DNA from: an uncultured bacterium
Lineage (GTDB): Bacteria > Cyanobacteriota > Vampirovibrionia > Gastranaerophilales > Gastranaerophilaceae
Length of the DNA stretch: 5,044 bases
Assembly (NCBI GenBank): GCA_945910925.1
Contig: CAMDZX010000127.1
Coordinates: 1 to 5,044, forward strand
Reading direction: 5' to 3'
Part shown: positions 1 through 4,816 of the stretch, piece by piece
How positions within the stretch are numbered: position 1 is the first letter of the stretch
Layout of the letters: every line of letters begins with the position of its first letter
Notes under the pieces: generated by a model
The model's database searches: none
Told to the model about the DNA's origin: nothing
Seen by the model: only the letters and a program-made list of their open reading frames with translations
Program-made: the position numbers and the translations under genes

Positions 1-28
1 GAACTTCAATATTAGTCAGGTGTTTAAA

Positions 29-118
29 TGGAGGAGGAGGTGGGATTCGAACCCACGGTACGCGTGAACGTACGACAGTTTTCAAGACTGCTCCAATCAA
101 CCGCTCTGGCACTCCTCC
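29..118 (-). tRNA. tRNA-Ser (anticodon TGA), CCA encoded
   Basis: Read on the minus strand this is a class II tRNA. The acceptor stem pairs GGAGGAG (112-118) with CTCCTCC (33-39). The D stem is the 3-bp CCA/TGG form. The anticodon loop CTTGAAA puts anticodon TGA at 82-84, between stems GCAGT and ACTGT. A long variable arm has the stem GTACG/CGTAC, and the T arm is GTGGG-TTCGAAT-CCCAC. The 3' CCA is encoded at 29-31. The long variable arm and the anticodon identify serine, reading UCA and related UCN codons. The discriminator base (position 32) reads U on the tRNA, where bacterial serine tRNAs normally carry G. The mature tRNA without CCA spans 32-118. Confidence 0.96.
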
Positions 119-129
119 AGACAAATTGA

Positions 130-138
130 ATTGTAACA
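130..138 (-). promoter_or_regulatory. Extended -10 promoter for tRNA-Ser
   Basis: The minus strand reads TGTTACAAT, an extended -10 element (TGn followed by TACAAT, 5 of 6 to consensus). It lies 11 bp upstream of the tRNA 5' end at 118, implying a start near 123 and a leader of a few bases. No convincing -35 box is seen, as expected for extended -10 promoters. The terminator between the two tRNA genes means tRNA-Ser needs its own promoter. Confidence 0.5.
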
Positions 139-201
139 GAATACATTCTAACCGAAAAAAAATAAAAAGTAAAGATGTTTAAAGAATTAATCTTTGATAA
201 C

Positions 202-229
202 AAAAAAGAGGCTCCTAAGAACCTCTTTT
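202..229 (-). terminator. Intrinsic terminator after tRNA-Leu
   Basis: AAAAGAGG (204-211) pairs with CCTCTTTT (222-229) around a 10-base loop. On the minus strand the hairpin runs into six T residues, so it reads as a Rho-independent terminator for tRNA-Leu, which ends 8 bp upstream at 237. On the plus strand the T run is shorter, so minus is the better reading. Confidence 0.8.
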
Positions 230-236
230 AGATAAA

Positions 237-323
237 TGCCCTTGGCCAGACTTGAACTGGCACCGAGGGATAACCCCGATTGGATTTTAAGTCCAACGCG
301 TCTACCGATTCCGCCACAAGGGC
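237..323 (-). tRNA. tRNA-Leu (anticodon TAA)
   Basis: Minus-strand class II tRNA. The acceptor pairs GCCCTTG (317-323) with CAAGGGC (238-244), with discriminator A at 237 as is normal for leucine. The anticodon loop CTTAAAA places anticodon TAA at 287-289, between TTGGA and TCCAA. A long variable arm (CGGGG...CCTCGG region) and the T arm GCCAG-TTCAAGT-CTGGC follow. CCA is not encoded (the next bases are TTT), so a CCA-adding enzyme must complete it. The tRNA decodes UUA and UUG, frequent leucine codons in an AT-rich genome. Its first 11 bases plus 8 bases of upstream flank are duplicated 116 bp upstream. Confidence 0.96.
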
Positions 324-331
324 GAGCATTT
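313..331. repeat. 19-bp direct repeat, copy 1 (tRNA-Leu 5' end)
   Basis: GCCACAAGGGCGAGCATTT on the plus strand is identical at 429-447, with an offset of 116 bp. This copy covers the first 11 bases of tRNA-Leu (313-323) and 8 bases of its upstream flank. Sequence identity stops sharply on both sides. Confidence 0.95.
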
Positions 332-428
332 ATATTATTAACTTGTCATTTTGGGAGGCGTCACCGGTAGCCGGCGTCTACTCTCCCCTCCCTCCGTTTT
401 GATACTTAATCAAACCGGTGGAGTCCTT
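332..428. other. GC-rich palindromic insert between 19-bp repeats; candidate small mobile element or structured RNA
   Basis: This 97-bp stretch lies exactly between the two 19-bp repeats and contains no credible gene. Its core at 353-395 is about 72% G+C (31 of 43), in strong contrast to the AT-rich surroundings. It holds nested dyads: GGGAGG (353-358) with CCTCCC (387-392), CACCGGT (362-368) with ACCGGTG (414-420), and TTTGAT (398-403) with ATCAAA (409-414). GGCGTC is repeated at 357 and 373. The layout suggests a small insertion with a target duplication, or a tandem duplication that captured foreign sequence. No transposase is present, and the family is not recognised. A TTG-initiated reading frame crosses it but has no ribosome binding site. 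Confidence 0.5.
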
Positions 429-447
429 GCCACAAGGGCGAGCATTT
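429..447. repeat. 19-bp direct repeat, copy 2
   Basis: Exact second copy of 313-331, here without the rest of the tRNA. On the minus strand it reads as 8 bases of tRNA-Leu leader followed by the first 11 tRNA bases, and then diverges from the tRNA. Confidence 0.95.
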
Positions 448-576
448 TGTCTTTTGACATGCTATATGTTAATACAGACATAATTAATTGTCCAGTATTT
501 TATTTGTGTTATTCCAGGATAAAGCTTTTACTTTATTCTTATATTATTTTACACATCTTCATTTTTGTTTTTGTAT

Positions 577-582
577 TATAAT
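577..582 (+). promoter_or_regulatory. -10 box of probable yebC promoter
   Basis: A perfect TATAAT lies 28 bp before the yebC ATG, giving a predicted start near 589 and a leader of about 20 bases that includes the Shine-Dalgarno sequence. The -35 region around 554-559 (CATCTT) is weak. An upstream TTGACA at 454-459 is too far away to pair with this box. Confidence 0.45.
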
Positions 583-610
583 TGTTCCGGATAGAAAATG
601 GAGATAATAT

Positions 611-1360
611 ATGAGCGGACATTCAAAATGGTCAACAATCAAACACAAAAAAGCAAAAACTGATTCTGCAAGAGCTGCGGAATTCCAAAAATTTTCAAGA
701 GAATTAATAGTTGCAGCAAAGCTCGGAGGTCCTGACCCTGCGGGGAATTTCAGACTCAGAACCGCAATTGAAAAAGCAAAAGCAGCAGGGTTGCCTAACG
801 ATAATATCAAAAGAGCCATTGATAAAGGTGCCGGTAAAAATAATACAGATAATTACGAAGAACTTATATATGAAGGGTATGCAGCAGGTGGTGTTGCTGT
901 GGTTGTAGAAGCAATGACAGATAACAAAAACCGTACGGCAGGTGATGTCAGAAGTTTCTTTACAAAATTCAACGGGAATCTCGGTGAAACAGGTTGTGTA
1001 GGTTGGATGTTTGACAGAAAAGGATGTATAACTTTTCCTAAAACAGTTGATTATGATGCCCTGTTTGAAGCTGCAATTAATCTTGATGCGGAAGATATTC
1101 TTGATGAAGATGATGTATACAAAGTTATAACCTCTGTTCCTAATCTTCAATCTGTTACCGAAGGTCTGGAAAAAGAAGGTTTCAAGTCAGAAACTGCAGA
1201 ATTTGTCAGAATACCTCAAAATACTATTGAGGTGACGGATGAAAAAACTGCTACAAATATTTTAAGATTACTAAGCAGGTTAGAAGAACACGATGATGTC
1301 CAAAATGTTTATATGAACTGTGATATCTCAGATGAACTTATGGAAAAATTAGACTATTAA
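611..1360 (+). CDS. yebC: YebC/PmpR (TACO1) family protein
   Basis: Cytoplasmic YebC/TACO1 family protein. Members were long annotated as transcriptional regulators (PmpR). Recent work on the family supports a role at the ribosome, easing synthesis of difficult stretches such as polyproline. The 249-residue length is normal for the family. Visible signatures are GHSKW at residues 3-7, the basic IKHKKAK helix, PNDNIKRAIDKGAG at 62-75, and the family core from NRTAGDVRSFF (107-117) through GNLGETGCVGWMF (122-134). The N-terminal third resembles cyanobacterial homologues. The start is supported by a GGAG ribosome binding site (600-603) with 7-base spacing and by the conserved N-terminus. The ferritin gene follows after 77 bp on the same strand, and read-through is possible since no terminator is seen between them. 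Which of the two proposed roles applies here cannot be read from the sequence. Confidence 0.97.
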   Translation: MSGHSKWSTIKHKKAKTDSARAAEFQKFSRELIVAAKLGGPDPAGNFRLRTAIEKAKAAGLPNDNIKRAIDKGAGKNNTDNYEELIYEGYAAGGVAVVVEAMTDNKNRTAGDVRSFFTKFNGNLGETGCVGWMFDRKGCITFPKTVDYDALFEAAINLDAEDILDEDDVYKVITSVPNLQSVTEGLEKEGFKSETAEFVRIPQNTIEVTDEKTATNILRLLSRLEEHDDVQNVYMNCDISDELMEKLDY

Positions 1361-1369
1361 ATATAAGGG

Positions 1370-1388
1370 GTAAATGATAATAAGTATA
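1370..1388 (+). promoter_or_regulatory. Possible Fur-type iron box upstream of ferritin
   Basis: The 19-mer GTAAATGATAATAAGTATA matches the classical Fur box (three hexamers GATAAT-GATAAT-C-ATTATC) at 14 of 19 positions by eye, with the central hexamer perfect. It sits 49 bp before the ferritin start, where iron control would make sense. The AT-rich background makes a chance match plausible. Confidence 0.3.
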
Positions 1389-1437
1389 TTAACTTCCCCT
1401 CGATACTCCAAGCAACAATAAAAGAAAGAAGGCGATT

Positions 1438-1947
1438 ATGATTAACGAAAAATTAGAAAGAGCTTTTAACGAACAAATTAATGCAGAATTTTATTCTGAA
1501 TACTTGTACCTTTCAATGAAGGCATATTTTGAAAGAATGAACCTTAAAGGGTTTGTTAACTGGATGAATGTTCAGGTTCAAGAAGAACACGCTCACGGAA
1601 TGGGAATGTTTGATTATGTTCACGAACGTGGAGGCAGTGTTGAACTTATGGCTATCGAAAAACCTGAAACTAATTGGGATTCTCCGCTTGCAGTATTTGA
1701 ACACGTTCTAAGGCACGAAGAACTTGTTACATCAAAGATTAATGCGTTGATGGATGTTGCTGAAGAAACAAGAGATAGAGCTGCAATGTCATTCCTCGAT
1801 TGGTATTTGAAAGAACAAGTTGAAGAAGAATCAAACGTAGGCGGTGTTTTAGCTACATTAAGACTTATCAAAGATGATGCAAAAGCATTATTAATGCTTG
1901 ATAAAGACCTTGCTGCAAGAACATTTAATGCTCCTACAATAGGTTAA
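1438..1947 (+). CDS. ftnA: Non-haem ferritin (FtnA-type)
   Basis: Iron-storage ferritin. The family forms cytoplasmic 24-subunit shells that oxidise Fe(II) at a di-iron centre and store it as ferric mineral. All expected ferroxidase ligands fall at E. coli FtnA numbering: Glu17 (NAEFYSEY), Glu50 and His53 (QEEHAH), Glu94 (RHEELV), Gln127 and Glu130 (EQVEEE). Tyr24 is also present. The 169-residue length is typical of the family. Haem-binding bacterioferritin is less likely because the sequence follows FtnA spacing throughout. The start has an AAGAAGG ribosome binding site (1426-1432) five bases upstream. The 77-bp gap after yebC contains a possible Fur-like site, so the gene may have its own iron-responsive promoter. 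A strong hairpin terminator follows 17 bp after the stop. The gene appears intact. Confidence 0.96.
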   Translation: MINEKLERAFNEQINAEFYSEYLYLSMKAYFERMNLKGFVNWMNVQVQEEHAHGMGMFDYVHERGGSVELMAIEKPETNWDSPLAVFEHVLRHEELVTSKINALMDVAEETRDRAAMSFLDWYLKEQVEEESNVGGVLATLRLIKDDAKALLMLDKDLAARTFNAPTIG

Positions 1948-1964
1948 GCAATATAAAAAATCCG

Positions 1965-2002
1965 ACAAAAGAGGATGCTCGATGCCGAACATCCTCTTTT
2001 GT
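1965..2002. terminator. Bidirectional terminator between convergent genes
   Basis: A perfect 13-bp stem, ACAAAAGAGGATG (1965-1977) with CATCCTCTTTTGT (1990-2002), encloses a 12-base loop that can add an inner TCG/CGA stem. It lies 17 bp after the ferritin stop and 1 bp beyond the stop of the minus-strand gene. The T run is TTTTGT on both strands, with a further TTTTTT on the minus strand beyond CGGA. It probably serves both genes. Confidence 0.85.
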
Positions 2003-2003
2003 A

Positions 2004-2234
2004 TTATCCTGCAATTTTGTATCCGCAGTCGCGAAGTAAAGTCTGCGGCGGTGCTGCCACTGCAGTAGTATACATCAGCAACTCATCGTCTGCTGTTAAA
2101 TATTGACGCATATAAGCTCTGTTTGTGATAGGCGCATAACATACATAGGATTCGACTTTATCCTTTATATATCCTGCAAATACTTGCTGCTTGTGCGTCA
2201 GTTTACAATCCTTAAGTGTTTTGACGATTTTCAT
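2004..2234 (-). CDS. Hypothetical protein, 76 aa
   Basis: Small intact reading frame of unrecognised function. The product is soluble-looking, with a basic N-terminus (MKIVKTLKDCKLTHKQQ), three cysteines (10, 32, 70), a tyrosine-containing middle (VESYVCYAP) and no signal peptide or membrane span. The segment LTHKQQVFAGYIKD (12-25) faintly recalls the start of phage small-terminase-like helices, but the rest does not support that and no phage genes are nearby. In favour of a real gene: a terminator hairpin sits directly after the stop, and a TATAAT lies just upstream on the same strand. Against: there is no Shine-Dalgarno sequence. The predicted transcript starts about 5 bases before the ATG, so translation may be nearly leaderless. 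Confidence 0.65.
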   Translation of the reverse strand: MKIVKTLKDCKLTHKQQVFAGYIKDKVESYVCYAPITNRAYMRQYLTADDELLMYTTAVAAPPQTLLRDCGYKIAG

Positions 2235-2245
2235 ATTACATATTC

Positions 2246-2274
2246 ATTATAACGTTTGTCTATAATTATTTAAA
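2246..2274 (-). promoter_or_regulatory. Probable promoter of the 76-aa hypothetical gene
   Basis: The minus strand shows TATAAT (2246-2251), with TTTAAA (2269-2274; 4 of 6 to the -35 consensus) 17 bp upstream. The predicted transcription start near 2239 is only a few bases before the ATG at 2234. Confidence 0.45.
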
Positions 2275-2322
2275 CCCTAATACTCCATACAATTTACAAT
2301 AGTTTACTTTAATTTCACCTTT

Positions 2323-2328
2323 TATAAT
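2323..2328 (+). promoter_or_regulatory. Possible -10 box for the acyltransferase gene
   Basis: A perfect TATAAT lies 87 bp before the acyltransferase start. The best -35 candidate, TTTACT at 2303-2308, is only 14 bp away, so the call is weak. If used, the transcript would carry a leader of about 80 bases containing the dyad at 2342-2376. Confidence 0.3.
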
Positions 2329-2341
2329 TTGTTACAGATAA

Positions 2342-2376
2342 AATTCCGCGAAAAAACGTTAGTTTTTTCGTAAATT
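2342..2376 (+). repeat. Inverted repeat in the leader of the acyltransferase gene
   Basis: CGAAAAAAC (2349-2357) pairs perfectly with GTTTTTTCG (2362-2370) around the 4-base loop GTTA. An outer AATT (2342-2345) pairs with AATT (2373-2376) across a small internal loop. The stem is too A/T-dominated to be a standard terminator and no gene ends nearby on the plus strand. It could be an operator, a leader hairpin, or a minus-strand structure. Confidence 0.5.
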
Positions 2377-2415
2377 CGATAACAAAATATTTTCTTTACG
2401 GGTTTTATCTACAGT

Positions 2416-3513
2416 ATGAATATTCATGACAGACGCAGTATAAGCCCGCATTTTGAATCACGAATCAAGTTGAAAGATACTCAGAGATTGCTCGCACCGA
2501 CTCTTGAAGGTACAACTAAACTTGATACAATGTTTCAAGAAAATAAAGCCGTAAAAGGGCTTGCAAACTGTTCTTTTTTTATTATAAAAAATATTTTGTG
2601 TAAACATTTTACAAATCCCAAAACTTTTATAGGTAAAGCTACTGCACAAGTGTTATATAAATCTGCTACGGCTATGCGCAAAATGTCGGATAAGATTTTT
2701 TTGTTGTCTAACAGAAAATCTATTAATCACTTGAATAAAGAATTTGTTAAAATTAATCCCGAATCAAAAGCATATATAGAAGAATTAGCTAAAGTCGGAA
2801 ACGGAATGGGGGATGAGTTTGTAATCACAAATATTGAAGATAATCCTCTCAAGCAGCTTGTAAAATCCGGGGATTCTGCAATATTTGTGCTAAATCATCC
2901 TAATTTTAACAAAGATAAATTGTCCTATATGATAATTAATTCTATGTTGAATAAAATGTATATTCAGGAAGGCAAACAAGCAACTTGCCCGAGACCGAAA
3001 ATTTTAGTTAGTAAGAATATGCTTAAATTACTTAGTAAAAAAGTGGGAAAGATATATAAACAATGCGGGCTTACGGAAATTGATGCCGGTGTAGATAAAA
3101 GGAATCATAGATATAATGCCCAATCAGTAATAAAGTTAATGAAGGAATTTATTGAAAATAAATCAAATATATTTATATTTCCTGAGGGAAATAAATCGGT
3201 ACACAATAAACCGTTTGAAGAAAGACTTCAAGTTGGTATTGCAAAATTAATAAAAGATGCAACTAATTTTAAAAAACATGTAAAAGTTATACCGATAGGG
3301 ATAAAATATACTGATGAAAAAAAATCTTTCGGTAAAATATTTATAGGTAAACCTATGTATTTTAAAAAATCACATAATGAAATTATATACACTGATGGCG
3401 CAGATAAAAAGAAAATAGCAAGATGTAGCTTAAAAGATGCGCAAAACAAAATTTTTGAACAGGTTTGTCAAAATATAAAATATGGGGTGTCAATGGCAGA
3501 AAAAATGGAATAA
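2416..3513 (+). CDS. PlsC/LPLAT-superfamily acyltransferase-like protein with long N-terminal extension
   Basis: Probable glycerolipid acyltransferase. Family members (PlsC type) transfer an acyl chain to lysophosphatidate or a similar acceptor at the inner membrane face. The family blocks appear in order in the C-terminal half: FVLNHPNFNKD (157-167, motif I), EIDAGVDKR (221-229, resembling motif II), FIFPEGNKS (253-261, motif III, normally FPEGTRS) and VIPIGIKY (291-298, motif IV). Motif I is odd: five residues separate His161 and Asp167, where the standard motif has four. The first ~150 residues are not recognised. They begin with a polar, basic stretch and include a hydrophobic patch at about 48-62 that may contact membrane. 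No signal peptide is seen. The ATG has no clear Shine-Dalgarno sequence; the next in-frame ATG (2530) is no better supported. The next gene follows after 52 bp on the same strand. The fold assignment is fairly secure, but the substrate is unknown. Confidence 0.8.
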   Translation: MNIHDRRSISPHFESRIKLKDTQRLLAPTLEGTTKLDTMFQENKAVKGLANCSFFIIKNILCKHFTNPKTFIGKATAQVLYKSATAMRKMSDKIFLLSNRKSINHLNKEFVKINPESKAYIEELAKVGNGMGDEFVITNIEDNPLKQLVKSGDSAIFVLNHPNFNKDKLSYMIINSMLNKMYIQEGKQATCPRPKILVSKNMLKLLSKKVGKIYKQCGLTEIDAGVDKRNHRYNAQSVIKLMKEFIENKSNIFIFPEGNKSVHNKPFEERLQVGIAKLIKDATNFKKHVKVIPIGIKYTDEKKSFGKIFIGKPMYFKKSHNEIIYTDGADKKKIARCSLKDAQNKIFEQVCQNIKYGVSMAEKME

Positions 3514-3533
3514 TTTTTTATTATTAATATTCG

Positions 3534-3542
3534 TGTTACAAT
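3534..3542 (+). promoter_or_regulatory. Extended -10 element upstream of the 234-aa gene
   Basis: TGTTACAAT is a TGn extended -10 with TACAAT (5 of 6), located 23 bp before the ATG and leaving room for the GGGGAAG ribosome binding site (3555-3561). The same 9-mer precedes tRNA-Ser. No -35 box is seen beyond a T run at 3514-3519. The gene could thus be transcribed independently as well as from upstream. Confidence 0.4.
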
Positions 3543-3565
3543 ATTTTTGATATTGGGGAAGAATT

Positions 3566-4270
3566 ATGTCATTGGGAATACAAAAATTTAATTCTAAGCA
3601 AAATGTTTTTGAACGTACTCCTCGTCTGCATCGTACAGAGATAGAGGTGGACGAGAAGAAAAAACGCTCGCTTTTAGAGTTGCGTTATAAAAGAGATAAA
3701 GAGGTATTGCCCCAAGATAAAATTAAGGCATTTTCAGCCGCTGCCGTCGGAACTTTAATACCAATGCTTATTTCGTCAAAAGCTCAGAAAAAAAGTATTT
3801 TTAAAATGAAATACAGGTTTACGGAAATGGCATCAATGGCATTTGGTGCAAATGTTTTTGCGGTTACGGCAAGTTCAATCGGAAAAGATTACGAAGAAAA
3901 GAAGAAAAAAGTTAATGAAGGAATATTTCAAATCCTTAATTCTGTACTTCCTATGTCCTTTGTTGATGGAAGTTTAAAACTTTGCAGTAAATTTAAGAAG
4001 ACAAACAATGCTCCTGCGAAAATTGCGGCATCAGTTTCAGGAGTTTTGGCAGGAACACAATTAGGAATCAGACTCTCCAATAAAATTACCGATCCTAAAA
4101 ATCTCATTCCTGATAGAAAATATACAGCAAAAGATTCGCTTGCAAATCTGGATGATGCAGTAAGTATCCTTGTATTAGGAAAAGTTCCTTTTGCTGATAA
4201 AATACACATTGAAAAAGCATTACCGTTTATATACGGTTATTCCGGTTACAGATCGGGAACAAGTAACTAA
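3566..4270 (+). CDS. Hypothetical protein with several hydrophobic segments, 234 aa
   Basis: Function not recognised. The first ~53 residues are highly charged (ERTPRLHRTEIEVDEKKKR region) and probably cytoplasmic. Hydrophobic, small-residue-rich segments follow at about 54-70 (AFSAAAVGTLIPMLIS), 88-105, 120-134, 153-170 (ASVSGVLAGTQLG) and 219-228 (LPFIYGYSGY), separated by Lys/Arg-rich loops. This suggests a multi-pass or peripherally inserted membrane protein, with some Gly/Ala packing motifs but no catalytic motif. Cysteine occurs once (Cys140). The start is well supported by GGGGAAG with about 5 bases of spacing. The gene follows the acyltransferase by 52 bp on the same strand, so they may form an operon and a joint envelope or lipid role is conceivable, supported only by adjacency. 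A hairpin begins immediately after the stop codon. Confidence 0.85.
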   Translation: MSLGIQKFNSKQNVFERTPRLHRTEIEVDEKKKRSLLELRYKRDKEVLPQDKIKAFSAAAVGTLIPMLISSKAQKKSIFKMKYRFTEMASMAFGANVFAVTASSIGKDYEEKKKKVNEGIFQILNSVLPMSFVDGSLKLCSKFKKTNNAPAKIAASVSGVLAGTQLGIRLSNKITDPKNLIPDRKYTAKDSLANLDDAVSILVLGKVPFADKIHIEKALPFIYGYSGYRSGTSN

Positions 4271-4295
4271 AAAAAAGCCGCAAAAAACTGCGGCT
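4269..4295 (-). terminator. Intrinsic terminator for the 145-aa coiled-coil gene
   Basis: AGCCGCA (4276-4282) pairs with TGCGGCT (4289-4295) around a 6-base loop. On the minus strand the GC-rich stem is followed by eight T residues, a textbook Rho-independent terminator for the gene ending at 4345. On the plus strand no T run follows, so it is a poorer terminator for the convergent gene that stops at 4270. Confidence 0.88.
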
Positions 4296-4344
4296 GAATC
4301 TAAGTTTAGTAAGATTAGGTAAGTAAGTTTAAGTTATAATTTTT

Positions 4345-4782
4345 TTATGAGTTGAGACCATAGTTGTAATCAGTCTTGATATTACTGCTCAACATTTGCT
4401 TAAAGGATTCCAGATACGAATTAATTTCTGCTAATTCTGTATTAATTGTGGTTATCTGATTATCTAATTGAGTTTCCCAAGCGGTTAAATCTTCTGTTTT
4501 TGCTTCGTAATAAGAATCGACATAACTTATTTCATCTTGATATTCCGGAAGTTCTGAATAATCAACATATGTATAACTCTCATTATCTTTGTAAGATGTA
4601 GAGAAAATATTTTTGTACTCACTTCTAATAGCGTTATATCTGGCATTTTTCCAACCTGCAAGATCAGCAGTTTGTGCCGTAGCAAGTGTTTTTTGAGTAC
4701 TGTAATTCGTCAAATCAAGGTTAATGCTGTTACGGCGCATAATATACGATTGTATAATTTCGTTTAAGCTTGCGACTGCCAT
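4345..4782 (-). CDS. Tyrosine-rich coiled-coil hypothetical protein, 145 aa
   Basis: Family not recognised. The product is acidic and mostly helical, with no cysteine or histidine, no signal peptide and no membrane span. Tyrosine is unusually common (15 of 145), concentrated in an acidic central segment (residues 64-92) that contains the only proline (79). Residues 99-131 show a clear heptad pattern of Leu99, Trp102, Leu106, Ile110, Ile113, Leu117, Ile120, Leu124, Phe127 and Leu131, predicting a coiled coil. The N-terminal helix starts MAVASLNEIIQSYIMRR. The start has AAGG nine bases upstream within a purine-rich stretch (GTAAGAAGAG), an acceptable ribosome binding site. It is transcribed alone, convergent with the 234-aa gene, with a strong terminator. 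Small helical proteins of this build can be self-assembling, cell-surface or secreted by non-Sec routes, but nothing here shows which. Confidence 0.85.
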   Translation of the reverse strand: MAVASLNEIIQSYIMRRNSINLDLTNYSTQKTLATAQTADLAGWKNARYNAIRSEYKNIFSTSYKDNESYTYVDYSELPEYQDEISYVDSYYEAKTEDLTAWETQLDNQITTINTELAEINSYLESFKQMLSSNIKTDYNYGLNS

Positions 4783-4816
4783 CTCTTCTTACCTTAGAAT
4801 TATCTCTAATCTTACT

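Noticed and set aside
454..484. TTGACA (454-459) with CATAAT (479-484) as the yebC promoter
   Set aside because: The 19-bp spacing is outside the usual range, and the TATAAT at 577-582 is closer to the gene and perfect. It remains a weak alternative.
351..581. TTG-initiated 76-codon plus-strand reading frame across the GC-rich island
   Set aside because: It has no ribosome binding site, and its composition switches from GC-rich repeat sequence to AT-rich intergenic DNA partway. It also runs through the second 19-bp repeat; the palindromes explain the sequence better than coding.
704..1150. Long minus-strand frame opposite yebC
   Set aside because: It is a shadow of the conserved yebC gene. 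Its product is cysteine- and phenylalanine-rich low-complexity sequence with no family resemblance.
1366..1400. AGGGG/CCCCT pairing after yebC as a terminator
   Set aside because: The stem is only 5 bp with a 25-base loop and there is no T run, so it does not support termination between yebC and ferritin.
2004..2234. Phage small terminase identity for the 76-aa protein
   Set aside because: Only a short N-terminal LTHKQQ-type segment is reminiscent. The length, the remainder and the neighbours do not fit.
4308..4816. 11-bp inverted repeat AGTAAGATTAG (4308-4318, and minus strand 4806-4816) flanking the 145-aa gene, as insertion-element ends
   Set aside because: A few 11-bp inverted matches are expected by chance in 5 kb of AT-rich sequence. 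There is no target duplication, and the gene does not look like a transposase.
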